Shown piece by piece: positions 1 through 8,639 of a DNA stretch of 64,000 nt. Below the pieces are notes generated by a model. The model ran no database searches, was not told the origin of the DNA, and saw only the letters and a program-made list of their open reading frames with translations. This DNA comes from Streptomyces thinghirensis. GTDB taxonomy: Bacteria; Actinomycetota; Actinomycetia; Streptomycetales; Streptomycetaceae. Position 1 is the first letter of the stretch. Each line of letters starts with the position of its first letter. The stretch is from assembly GCA_021502835.1 (NCBI GenBank), contig JAKFGP010000007.1, forward strand, positions 18,936-82,935, given 5' to 3'. Both the position numbers and the translations under genes were made by a program.

Positions 1-151
1 AGAGTCTGGAGAGTCGTGCCAGGGCGAGTCGGGCGGTGAGGAATGCTCAGAACCTGTGGATCAGCTCGGGAGGGCGTACCTTCCCGGGTGATTGATCGAT
101 AGGTGACCGAGCAAGGCCGACGTTGCAGCGTCGGTCGGGAAGGCGCGCCCT

Positions 152-1404
152 GTGCTCACCGTAGTCAACGAGGTCGGCAACCACGCGAGACGGCTCTCTG
201 CTGGACGAGATCGTCCGGGAGGGCGCAGGGCGGATGCTGGCCGCCGCTCTGGAAGCAGAAGTCGACGCCTATGTTGCCGAGTTGGCCCACGAGCGGGACG
301 ACATGGGGCGGCGCCTGGTGGTCCGCAACGGCTACCACCAACCCCGGACGGTCACCACCGCCGCCGGCGTGATCGAGGTGAAGGCTCCGCGGGTGAAACG
401 ACAAGCGCGTCGACGGGACCACCGGCGAACGCAAGCGGTTCTCCTCGGCGATCCTGCCACCCTGGTGCCGCAAGTCGCCGAAGATTGCCGAGGTGCTGCC
501 GCTGCTCTACCTGCACGGCCTGTCCTCCGGGGACTTCGTGCCCGCGCTGGAACAATTCCTCGGCTCCTCCGCCGGGCTCTCGTCGGCCACCGTCACCCGG
601 CTGACCACCCAGTGGCAGGCCGACCACGCCGCCTTCCAGGACCGTGACCTGTCCGGCACCGACTACGTCTACGTCTGGGTCGACGGCATCCACCTGCGCA
701 TACGCCTGGACGAAGCCAAGGCCGCCGTCCTGGTGGTCATCGGCGTGCGCGCGGACGGCACCAAGGAACTGGTGGCCATGGCCGACGGCTACCGGGAATC
801 GTCCGAGTCGTGGGCCGGGCTGCTGCGGGACTGCGCAAGGCGGGACATGCGCGCGCCCGTGCTGGCGGTCGGCGATGGCGCTCTCGGGTTCTGGACGGCC
901 CTGCGCGAGGTCTTCCCCACCACCCGCGAGCAGAGGTGCTGGGTTCACAAAACCGCCAATGTCCTCGACGCCATGCCGAAATCGGCCCAGCCGGCGGCGA
1001 AGAAGGCGATCCAGGACATCTACAACGCCGAGGACCGCGAGCACGCCGAGCAGGCGATCAAGACGTTCACCCAGCTCCACAGTGCGAAGTTCCCCAAGGC
1101 CGTCAAGAAGATCACCGACGACCAGGACGTGCTGCTGGAGTTCTACAACTACCCGGCCGAGCACTGGATCCACCTACGGACCACCAACCCGATCGAGTCG
1201 ACCTTCGCCACCGTCCGGCTCCGTACCAAGGTCACAGGGGCGCCGGCTCCGCGCCGCCGGCCTGGCGATGGTGTTCAAGCTCGTCGAGTCGGCCCAGGCA
1301 CGTTGGCGGGCGGTCAACGGTGCCCACCTCGTGCCGCTCGTCCGCGCCGGAGCCCTCTTCGAACGCGGCCAGCTCGTCGAGCGCCCCGAAGCGGTGGCCG
1401 CGTG
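152..1404 (+). CDS. IS256-family transposase, frameshifted
   Basis: DDE transposase of the IS256/MULE type that cuts and pastes its own element. The protein reads from a GTG (MLTVVNE) through VDAYVAEL and the RNGYHQPR segment to a full catalytic core: first Asp in VWVDGIHLRI, second Asp in AVGDGALGFW, the RCWVHKTANVL block and the Glu in TTNPIESTF. The C-terminus ends VERPEAVAA. Frame changes near 200, 398 and 1240 interrupt it. Because single-base indels occur through the whole window, I cannot tell decay from sequencing error. Length (about 415 aa) fits the family. I could not define terminal inverted repeats. Confidence 0.9.
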
Positions 1405-1492
1405 AAGCGCCCGCCGCGCGGTAAACGAGCTGTCTGTTGGGCGGCTACTGTTGCGCGTCGCCGGCCAGACTGCGGAAGGTCGGCCGGCGCTA

Positions 1493-2137
1493 CTACGGGT
1501 GACCGCGTCGGGTCGAGGGCCCTGCCGGATCCGGTGCTGGGTGCAGGTCCAGCATCATGTCGAGCGACAGGGAACCGTCCGCCTCGGTGAAGAAGCCGAC
1601 CGGTTGGAAGCCGTTCTTCTTGTAGTAGCGGATGGCGCGAGGGTTGTCGGCGCGGACGCCGCCCCACAGGATGATCCTTGTCCTGCCAAGCAGTCGTGCG
1701 ACCTCCGTGACAAGCGGGAAGACGAGCGTCCCGACGCCTCGGCCCTGGTAGCCGTCAGCCAGAGTGGGGCCGAAGCGGCAGTAAGTTGTCTCGGCGAGGC
1801 GGATGCCCGCGTCCTGGTAGCGCGCGATGTCCCCAGGAGTCAGAGCGAGGCTGAATTCGAGCAGGCCGACGATCCTGCCGGACGGCACATCCTCGAGCAC
1901 CAGCCCGAGCTTGTCGTAGCGCGCGATCGCGTCACACAGCTCCCGGGCGGTCGCAAGGTCGTACCCGCCGAATGTACTGAAGCGCCTCGATTCGGAGGAC
2001 AGGGCATCGAGGAACTCGGCCAATTGCCCCGCGTCGACGTGCGTCAGGGGGCGGAGGATGACATCCGAACCGCCATGAGGTTTCAGGCGGCTTGTCAGGC
2101 GAAGGGGATCCTCAGCAATCTCCGTCAGCGTAAGCAC
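1493..2137 (-). CDS. GNAT family N-acetyltransferase
   Basis: Intact 214-residue acetyl-CoA-dependent acetyltransferase. The start region leads into VILRPLTHVDAGQLAEF, typical of GNAT beta1-alpha1. The acetyl-CoA pyrophosphate loop is YQGRGVGTLVFP, matching Q/R-x-x-G-x-G/A, and ADNPRAIRYYKKNGFQPVG is the usual beta6/alpha4 element (N-P-x-A-x-x-x-Y-x-x-x-G-F). Substrate cannot be read from the sequence. It lies between an IS256 element and an IS1380 remnant, so it is probably mobile cargo or a survivor of rearrangement. It is one of the few genes here without an apparent frameshift. Confidence 0.87.
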   Translation of the reverse strand: MLTLTEIAEDPLRLTSRLKPHGGSDVILRPLTHVDAGQLAEFLDALSSESRRFSTFGGYDLATARELCDAIARYDKLGLVLEDVPSGRIVGLLEFSLALTPGDIARYQDAGIRLAETTYCRFGPTLADGYQGRGVGTLVFPLVTEVARLLGRTRIILWGGVRADNPRAIRYYKKNGFQPVGFFTEADGSLSLDMMLDLHPAPDPAGPSTRRGHP

Positions 2138-2199
2138 CCCAGCAGCCTCTCTCCGAACCGGCTTCGAGGAGACAACCTACCGGCTCCCGAGATTCCGTA

Positions 2200-2870
2200 A
2201 GAACGATTAATCCTTGCTGGGACGGCACCGTGATCCACAACTCTTGACAATTGCTCTCGGGCGGTTTCGATGTGGTCCGCGGCGGTGTTGGAGCCTGCGT
2301 TGCGGGGCCGCAGCAGGGCGGTTACCGGCTCCCCGGACCCGGCCTGGCCGTGGTCGGCGAACGCGACGAGGGGGCGGTGGCCGAAGGTCTTCTTCCGGGG
2401 CGCGGTGGTGTCCTGTTTCTCGGAGTGCGCGAGGGATAGCACTCCGCCCATGTCCACGATCACCTGGCCGTCGGTGGCCGGACTGTTCGCACGGGCCAGC
2501 GCGGGCAGAGCTGGATGTTCGGCCCGGTGGCCTCCGATCCCACAGTCTCCCGTGTCATCGGCAGACTCGCCGCATCCGGCCCGAAAGCCCACGCGGCGAT
2601 TCGGGACGCACGTTCCCGAGCACGGGGCGGGTCTGGGAAAAGCATGCCGATGTCGGCCAGACAGCCCCCGCCGAGTGCGACGGCCAAGGCCACATCCAGC
2701 AGGATCTTCCCCGGATCGTGCACGGCCCGCAGCTTGCGCCACGGCGTGAGTGCCACCGATATCGCGGTGTTCAGAACGGACTTGCGGACCATGTCGGCCA
2801 GCAGCAGCGCCCCGGCCTGTGAGTGGAGTGTTTCGCCGTTGTTGAGGGCGAGCTCGGTGATGGCCGACAA
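2200..2870 (-). pseudogene. IS1380-family transposase remnant
   Basis: N-terminal part of an IS1380 transposase on the minus strand. The start (MSAITELALNNGETLHSQAG) leads to the GGGCLADIGML and FGPDAASLPMTRETV block, then after a frameshift to VIVDMGGVLSLAHSEKQD, TFGHRPLVAFADHG and ALLRPRNAGSNTAADHI. All are hallmark IS1380 segments. Only about 220 of roughly 460 residues remain: the homology stops near 2200 and the rest of the catalytic domain is absent, so this is a real truncation and not only a frameshift. The GNAT gene begins about 60 bases beyond the break. Confidence 0.85.
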
Positions 2871-3008
2871 AGTAGAGAAGTCGTATTCTTGCTGTTCAGA
2901 AGCGCGTCTCGCCTACGTGACCACCCGTCGGACAACTCGCTTCATGAAAGCGCGAGGTTAGCGGTCAAACTGTGGGTCGGCGCATAACTGACCAGGAACG
3001 GAGACGCC

Positions 3009-3687
3009 GTGACGGACCTCCCCACAGACGGCCAGCCCATCGAAGCTGTGCCGACGGAGTACAGCGGCACCACCTTCCGTTCCCGGCTCGAAGCCGACTG
3101 GGCCCGTACCCTCGATACCCAACGCATCCTCTGGCAGTACGAGCCCGAGCGAGTCATCCTGCCGTCAGGGGCGCATTATCTGCCGGCCTTCTGGCTGCCC
3201 GAGATCGGGACATGGCTTGAGGTCAAGGGACCAGCCACTCCCCGTAAGGAAAGGCCGTCGAGCTGGGCAAGACGCGCCTGCCGCTGCGACGGCCCCTGCG
3301 CCTGTGCGTGGCCCGGTGGCGAGATGGTCCTCCTTGGCTGGGTCCCGGAACGCACCCACGGCGACATCAACGTGGCAGGCAGCCGGTCGGGCTATGCCAG
3401 TTGGGCCGCCGCTCACGGGCCCAGCGCGTACTTCGTGTTGTGCCCATGGTGCGGGCTCAGACAGTGGATCACCCTGCGGCGTCCGTGGAAGTGCGGCGCC
3501 TGTTGCCGCGGTCTGGAAAGCGAGGAGCTGTTCCAGCCCCGATGACCGTGTGCTGCCTTTCGGGAGCGGCTCGGTATGGTCGCCTGCGGACACGGCGGCC
3601 ATCCGCAGGGAGATCGCCGAACAGATTGCTGAGGCAGAGGCCGCCGATTCGGGCCACTCTCGCTCGGAGGCCCCGTACGAAGAGTGA
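3009..3687 (+). CDS. PD-(D/E)XK nuclease-like protein with C-terminal zinc ribbon
   Basis: Starts at a GTG preceded by GGAGA. Residues 18-75 read FRSRLEADWARTL, then YEPE, then PAFWLPEIGTWLEVKG. This order (Glu, an Asp/Ala position before FWLPE, then E-V-K) resembles PD-(D/E)XK endonucleases of the Vsr/phage type, although the central Asp is Ala here. A Cys pair CPWC and a second CGACC form a likely zinc ribbon. A frameshift near 3540 ends the frame early; the next frame continues PDDRVLPFGSGSVW and ends SRSEAPYEE, which looks like the genuine tail. The function is an inference from the fold motif; no partner gene is adjacent. Confidence 0.55.
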
Positions 3688-3957
3688 GGGCGCGGGCGCC
3701 CACTCGCGGGTGAAGGTCCACTCTCGCCCGGCACCGACTGGGCGCCGTGCTGCCGCTACGAGGCGGCGACACTTCGACGGCTCCCCCAGGGGCGGTCGGT
3801 CGGGGGTGCTGAACCCGGCAGACCTGGAACAGATTGGCGAGCCCTGCGTTTTCAAATCATGGCGGCTCGAACACAACGGGCCGCTTCCGCCCCTCTCGCT
3901 GGCCTGCGTCGAACACATGGGTAGGGTCGCGGTACCTCGAGCTGGAGAGGTAGCCGC

Positions 3958-4284
3958 ATGGACCCCGAGATCGTGATCGCGCAGACGACCAGTGACGACG
4001 AGGAGCAGGCGAAGAACCTCGCCAGAGGCGCTGTTGAGAGCAAACTGGCGGCGGGCGTCCACATCGATGCGCCCATCACCGCCTTCTACTGGTGGCAGGG
4101 GAAGGTCGAGGCGGCAGGGGAGTGGCGGATCTCCTACATGACGTCGGCGGATCGCCTCCCCGCGCTAGAGGCATGGCTGCACGAGAGGCACCCGTACGAC
4201 GTCCCCCAGTGGATCACGCTGCCTGTGACCGGAGGGTCGGAGGCGTACCTGTCCTGGGTCGTCGACGAGACGCGCCCGGGGTAA
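3958..4284 (+). CDS. cutA: CutA1-like divalent-cation tolerance protein
   Basis: Intact 108-residue protein of CutA1 size. It opens MDPEIVIAQTTSDDEEQAKNL, the usual beta1-alpha1 of the trimeric ferredoxin-like fold, with KLAAGVHIDAPITAFYWWQGKVE matching the family core (A-A-C/G-V-x-I-x-P...Y-x-W-x-G-x-I-E) and the C-terminal ITLPVTGGSEAYLSWVVDET block. CutA1 proteins form trimers and have been linked to metal tolerance, but their molecular role is unsettled. The canonical Cys of the AACV motif is Gly here. The 270 bases upstream (3688-3957) hold no recognisable gene. The gene is convergent with the regulator that ends at 4335. Confidence 0.88.
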   Translation: MDPEIVIAQTTSDDEEQAKNLARGAVESKLAAGVHIDAPITAFYWWQGKVEAAGEWRISYMTSADRLPALEAWLHERHPYDVPQWITLPVTGGSEAYLSWVVDETRPG

Positions 4285-4334
4285 GGGCCCCACTACAGCG
4301 CCTCGCTCTCACCGAGCCTGTGCGCTTCGACGCT

Positions 4335-5586
4335 TCACAGCGTCGCGAACGTCAGCAGGTGGCTGGCCAGGTCATGCTCAGTGTCGGAGAGCCCGGCAGC
4401 GATGGCCTGAGCCCGCTGCCGGCCCATGGTGTTGGGCTTCGACTCCGCCGCTGCGGCGAACTGGTGCGCTACGTAGGCCCCGCGATCTACGTCACCGCCG
4501 CGCAGAAGGGCGGACGCCAGGTCACCCAGGACGACCACACCGGACTCGGGTAGTTCACCGCCGAGGCGCTCGACTGCGGAGTCGGCCGTGGCAGCCAGCT
4601 CCTGACGCTTGAGTTCGCCGTAGACCGAGAGGGTTAACGAGTCCATGCGGTATGGCGTCACGAAGCGGACCCACGCCTGCTCGCTCGTATGGTCGGCGAA
4701 GTCATAAGCGAACTCGGCCTGGTCGAGAGCACGAAGGGCGCCAGCGTCATCGCCTGACTGAGCGGCTTCCTCGGCATACCGGCCCAGAGCCCATGCTGCG
4801 GCGGTTGCGTTGCCACGTCCGCGTACGTCCTGAGCTGCCTGCGAAAGCATCTCCAGCGCCTTCGCTGGGCTGGGGGCACCGTAGCTCGCGTAGCCCAGAG
4901 CGAGAGCGCGCAGCGGAGGGTGTCCAGCCTGTTTCGCGCACTCCGAGGTCACCCGTAATAGGAAGTGGCCTTGTCCTGCTCGCCGAGGTCCCAGGCGACC
5001 CACCCAGCAAGAGCGGCAGTCTCCCCGGCCGCGATGGTCAGGGCTCGCTCGTGGGCTCCGGCGCGGGGAAGGGCTGCGGTGATCGCGTCCAAGTGCGCCT
5101 CGACGCGGGACTGCAGGCTGAGCGCACTCTCGTTCAGCTCGTCCACGTGCAACGTGGCCGCATGATCAATAAGCACCCCCGCGGACTCAGGGTCGATCTT
5201 GGAACCCTTGCTGAGTGCGTACGCCAGCCGGCCCCACGGCTCCGCAGCCGCAGCCGCAGCCGCACCGATGACTGCGCCTCCCAGCAGCGTTCGGCGTTTC
5301 ACGTCGTCCAGGTCCTCCACCTCGGCCTTGTTCTTCTCTCGCCGCCTCGCGCGGGCGGCTCTCGCCTCGCGCAGTAGCGGCTCTAGCGGACGCCGCAGGC
5401 CAAGGCGATGTTCCCCAGGGTGTGGTCCGTCGGAACGTTCGCACCGTTCTCGTACCGGTTCACCTCTCGGCGGGTCACCGTTGCCCGGCCAGGAAGCGGC
5501 GTTGATCCGCCGGCCTGCTCGTCCTGCGTCCGATTCGCGTTACGCCGCAGGTGACGGAGCAGCTCGGCAAATGGATCCGCTGCCAT
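4335..5586 (-). CDS. XRE-family regulator with TPR-like C-terminus, frameshifted
   Basis: Streptomyces-type helix-turn-helix regulator of about 415 residues spread over three frames. The N-terminus (PFAELLRHLRRNANRTQ) and TVTRREVNRYENGANVP with LGNIALACGV form the HTH_3 domain, with the recognition helix around RREVNRYENG. Then follow an Arg/Lys-rich linker, RRTLLGGAVIGAAAAAA, and a long helical TPR-like region ending HDLASHLLTFATL. Frames change near 5385 and 4980. It is transcribed away from the gene set that starts at 5714, the common layout for a regulator of a divergent operon, so it may control that set; this is inference. Confidence 0.82.
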
Positions 5587-5713
5587 GAGTCTGACCCCTA
5601 TCCGTGGAGAAAGCCAATACTCTCCTCAACTCCCCCTGATTTTCCCCCTTGACAAAGATTTCCCCCTCCGGTTTCCCCTGTTCCGGATGGCGCAGCCACG
5701 GTGCGATGTGCTC

Positions 5714-6233
5714 ATGACCACGCACCGGACAGCAACGCCGTCCCGACCACGGGGCGACGACGGTGGCGCCCACGTCGTCGACGTCGCGACCGCTCGGTGT
5801 CCGCTGGCCTCTCACGTCTTCGAGATGGCCATGGAGCCGGTAGATGTGCACGTCGCTCAAGCGCGACGAACGACGGCCACCGTACTGAAGCACTGGTCGT
5901 TGCCGGAGACGCCGGCAGAGGACGCCCGGCTCGTCGTCTCGGAGTTGGTGTCCAACGCGATCATCCACGGTTCCGGGGGACGTCCGACTGCGACTGCGAC
6001 ACGACGAGCACGAGCTTCGAATCCGAGTCACCGACGACAGCCCGGCACCGGCGAGGCGACGACGTGCAAGCGCCGCCGGCCTCGGCGGTCGAGGGCTGCA
6101 CCTTGTCGCCTGCTTGTCGCTTCGGTGGGGCGTCGCGGACGGCGGCCGGACGACGTACGCGGTCATCCCCACTCTCACGGAGGCACCTCCATGTCGCCGC
6201 ACAACGCAGTCAAGCACGGAGCCGACGTGTTGA
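5714..6233 (+). CDS. ATP-binding regulator, RsbW/anti-sigma HATPase type
   Basis: Serine-kinase-like ATPase of the HATPase_c_2 group that is abundant in Streptomyces. After a short N-terminus, FEMAMEPVDVHVAQARRTT leads to the N-box EDARLVVSELVSNAIIHG, where the Asn binds Mg-ATP. After a frameshift near 5975 the next frame gives DVRLRLRHDEHELRIRVTDD (G1 box) and GLGGRGLHLVACLSLRWGV (G2 box), ending at a TGA at 6231. In the family such proteins bind anti-anti-sigma factors or act as orphan regulators; no partner gene is adjacent. It diverges from the XRE regulator. Confidence 0.8.
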
Positions 6234-6423
6234 GCCTCGTCGCCTTTGATCGGGGGCGAGAGAAGCACACGGGCGGTGGGGCGCCGACCGCTGGCCTTGA
6301 CTACCCGAGCTGGTTTCGCACCTCTGCCCCGGTGAAGCGCCAGTCCCGAGCTGGCCAACTCCGAGGCTTACGCCAGCACTTCTACCGTCAGGCCATCGGC
6401 GCGCAGGCCGATCAGCGCTGCGC

Positions 6424-6798
6424 GTGCTGGCGTACAGCCTGGTACCGAGTCCGAGGGTCCGACCTGACGAGGACTGGGGGACGCTACAGGCTGAGGCCGA
6501 CCAGCTCGGTTACGCGATCGCCGCCCGGCTCCACGATGTGGCGGTCCCGGTGACCACGACGTACTTCCCGGCATCCAGTGCGAGCCAGGGCGTCTACACG
6601 CCGCCTTGGGATCGACCTGGTTGGCGGGAAGCCGAGCGGCAGCTCCGAGAGGGCTTGGCCGACGGCGTGCTCGTCCTCGACCGGCACAACATCAGCTCCG
6701 ATGACGACGAGTACCACGCCGTGGTCAGACACCTGGGCGAGCACTGCCGGGCGTTTCTCCACCTCGTGATCTCCGAGGAGCCCGTCGCGCCGACTTGA
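6424..6798 (+). CDS. Hypothetical protein, faintly resolvase-like
   Basis: A 124-residue protein from a GTG start. The pattern AYSLVPSP, DWGTLQAEADQLGY, RPGWREAERQLREG, DGVLVLDRHNISSD and HCRAFLHLVISEE recalls the alpha/beta order of a serine-recombinase catalytic domain (Y-x-R...E-x-Q...G-x-x-V-x-x-x-D-R-x-x-R), but the catalytic Ser is not evident and the Arg pair is altered. If it derives from a resolvase fold it has probably been repurposed. Its stop overlaps the start of the next small gene (TTGA), which suggests co-translation. I do not know its function. Confidence 0.5.
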   Translation: MLAYSLVPSPRVRPDEDWGTLQAEADQLGYAIAARLHDVAVPVTTTYFPASSASQGVYTPPWDRPGWREAERQLREGLADGVLVLDRHNISSDDDEYHAVVRHLGEHCRAFLHLVISEEPVAPT

Positions 6799-6914
6799 AG
6801 CGTCCGCTGCGCTGGATGGACAGGAAGGGCTGGGGCTGGCGGCAGATCAGCGCCCAGATCGCCCTGATCGTCACCGTGAGCGTCGTGCTCGTCTTCACCT
6901 TCAAATACACCTGA
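6795..6914 (+). CDS. Small single-pass membrane protein
   Basis: A 39-residue reading frame beginning with TTG that overlaps the previous stop by the TTGA arrangement. A basic N-terminal half (LKRPLRWMDRKGWGWRQ) is followed by a 16-residue hydrophobic stretch (IALIVTVSVVLVFTF) and KYT at the end, so it should insert as one membrane helix with the basic end inside. Translational coupling to the upstream gene is the main support. The role is unknown. Confidence 0.45.
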   Translation: MKRPLRWMDRKGWGWRQISAQIALIVTVSVVLVFTFKYT

Positions 6915-6926
6915 CCGAGGGCTGAC

Positions 6927-7180
6927 CATGACTTTCGAGGGACACATCGATCGTGCGCCGCGCCTCCTGCCGCACCGCGAGCAGGGTGAAGCGCTCCTCG
7001 CCATCAGGGAGGCCGCCCTCGGCACCCAGCGAAGAGGGGATCGACCTCTTCGCCGTTCCCGCTGGTGAGGTTCAGGGGCGTGGCTTCGACCTCTCGCGCT
7101 TTCACCGGCTCGCGCGCCTGCCGGCCGTGCCGGACGGATCGACCTCGCCTTCGGCTGACGGCCCGCCGGGCGCGGCCTGA
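6927..7180 (+). CDS. Hypothetical protein, frameshifted
   Basis: ATG start in good spacing after the small membrane gene. The first frame reads MTFEGHIDRAPRLLPHREQG and ALLAIREAALGTQ; the neighbouring frame continues EEGIDLFAVPAGEVQGRGF, LSRFHRLARLPAVPDG and stops at 7180. The joined protein would be about 84 residues. I recognise no domain. It belongs with the small genes between the divergent regulator and the large operon. Confidence 0.4.
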
Positions 7181-7274
7181 CTCTCCTCAAGCGAGCACGG
7201 CGGCGACCACCACTGCCCCGGATGCCGCCGCCGGTTGCCACACCGACCCATCCATCCTCGAGTAAAGGTCGCAG

Positions 7275-7756
7275 ATGAACCGTCCCGTTCTCGCTCTGGC
7301 CGCCACCATCGCCCTCGCGTCCGCGTGCACATCGCCCAGCGTCGCCAGCAGCACCGCCAGTCCCTGGAGTTGGCAGTGCACCAGGCCCACGGCCGCATGC
7401 TCGAAGTCGCGACCACACACCCGGACTTGGACCCGATCTGGGTGCGTAACCATCCCGATCACGTCAAGGACGACGAATCGGGTCCGCTCCTGATGTGCCA
7501 GTGGTGGCTTGAGTTCTGGCGCACGGGCCTCAATCTCAGGGTGTTCACGCCCGCCGTCCTGCGGCAGAACGCGCGGAACTTCATGCAGGACCCGATGGCC
7601 CTCAGGGCGTGGGCCCTGACCCGCCACGGGCGTGCTCTGCAGTCCCGAGGGCGATGGGACCGCTTGCACGTGGCGTTGCTCGACGCGGCGTTCGAGGAGG
7701 CCGGCGGTCCGGCCCAGTACCCCGAGTTGGAACTGGCCCCGGCTTCGGCCCTCTGA
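7275..7756 (+). CDS. DUF6082-like actinobacterial protein
   Basis: The ATG at 7275 gives a short hydrophobic N-terminus (MNRPVLALAATIALA). After a frame change near 7320 comes HIAQRRQQHRQSLELAVHQAH, then TTHPDLDPIWV, QWWLEFWRTGLNLRVF, LRQNARNFMQDPMALRAW and HVALLDAAFEEAGGP. The arrangement of a membrane anchor followed by a helical domain with conserved Trp and Arg resembles the DUF6082 family common in Streptomyces. The family has no assigned function. Assignment is by pattern memory only. Confidence 0.55.
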
Positions 7757-7787
7757 GGCACGACGACACCCTGACGAGAGGACGATC

Positions 7788-8460
7788 ATGACCGTTCCCG
7801 CTTGCGGATCGCCACCCGCTCCGGCTGCGCCGAGCGACCACGGGTCGCGCGCTCTTCTCCTCGACCTCGACGGGGTCCTCCTCGACACGCGTCCCGTGAT
7901 GCGGAGGGCGTGGCAGAGGGTCCAGGAGGTCCATGGCGTCGCGCTTCCGTTTCGTGACTACGAGCGCCACCTGGGTCGCGAGTTCGGGGACATCATGGAG
8001 CGCCTGGGCGTGACCGATGCCGAGGCGGTCCGTAGGACGTACGAGGCGGAGTCCGTGTCCACCGCGCACCTCGCGGAGGAGTTCGCCGGCATCGTCGAGA
8101 CGCTCCACGCCTTCGTGGCCGCCGACTGGCGGCTGGGCGTCGTGACGTCCAAGCACGTCGACCGGGCGGCCCCGCCCTCGCGCGCCTCGGGGTGTCCCTT
8201 CCGCGACCATCCGCACGCCCCGCCGGCGCGGGCCGGATGAAGCCGGCCCCGGACCCGCTCCTCCTGGCGCTGGCCGACCTGGAGTCGACCCCGCCTCCGC
8301 CGTCTACGTGGGTGACATGGCGGTCGACCAGGAGTCGGCCGCACGCGCCGGCGTCCCCTTAGTGCACGCTGGGTGGGGCTACGGGCAGCCGACGGCTCCC
8401 GCCCCGGAGACGGTCTCGTCCCCCAGGGAACTGCTGGAGCCTCCTCCCCGCCAAGCAGCT
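7788..8460 (+). CDS. HAD-superfamily phosphatase (phosphoglycolate phosphatase type)
   Basis: ATG preceded by AGAGGACGATC. The nucleophile motif is LLLDLDGVLLDTRPVM (DxDGxxxD), motif II falls at GVVTSKHVD (S/T), and motif IV in the later frame is VYVGDMAVDQESAARAG, with the Asp pair that binds Mg. The helical cap lies between (YERHLGREFGDIMERLG). Frame changes near 8180 and 8290 interrupt the C-terminal half; the Lys of motif III should lie in the KPAPDPLLLAL stretch. Such enzymes remove phosphate from small sugars or nucleotides. At the head of this operon it could dephosphorylate a pathway intermediate. Confidence 0.78.
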
Positions 8461-8639
8461 CGTCGAGGGGAGCACGGTGTGGCCCCGCACCACTGGTGGC
8501 CTCGGCCTGGTCCGCTCCTCCAACGTCGGGAAGCCGACGTGGATCTCGTCGGAACCGGCGCCCTGGCGCACGCGCGAACCGACCACATCCACACGACGGA
8601 CCTTGATGCGACGGCCGTCGACAAAGCAGTTACTGCGCT
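8461..8639 (+). other. Coding-like stretch, unassigned
   Basis: Between the HAD gene and the glycosyltransferase-like gene the base composition stays coding-like, but no frame gives a convincing protein. One frame has DVDLVGTGALAHARTDHIHT, another LVEGSTVWPRTTGGLGLVRS. It is probably the broken N-terminus of the next gene or the true C-terminus of the HAD protein, scrambled by indels. Confidence 0.35.

Noticed and set aside
352..1173. Long minus-strand open frame under the IS256 transposase
   Set aside because: A shadow of the transposase frame; composition only, no domain.
3830..3890. tRNA-like words (GAGCCCTGCG, TTCAAATC)
   Set aside because: No cloverleaf can be formed: anticodon and acceptor stems are missing. 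I found no tRNA or rRNA in the window.
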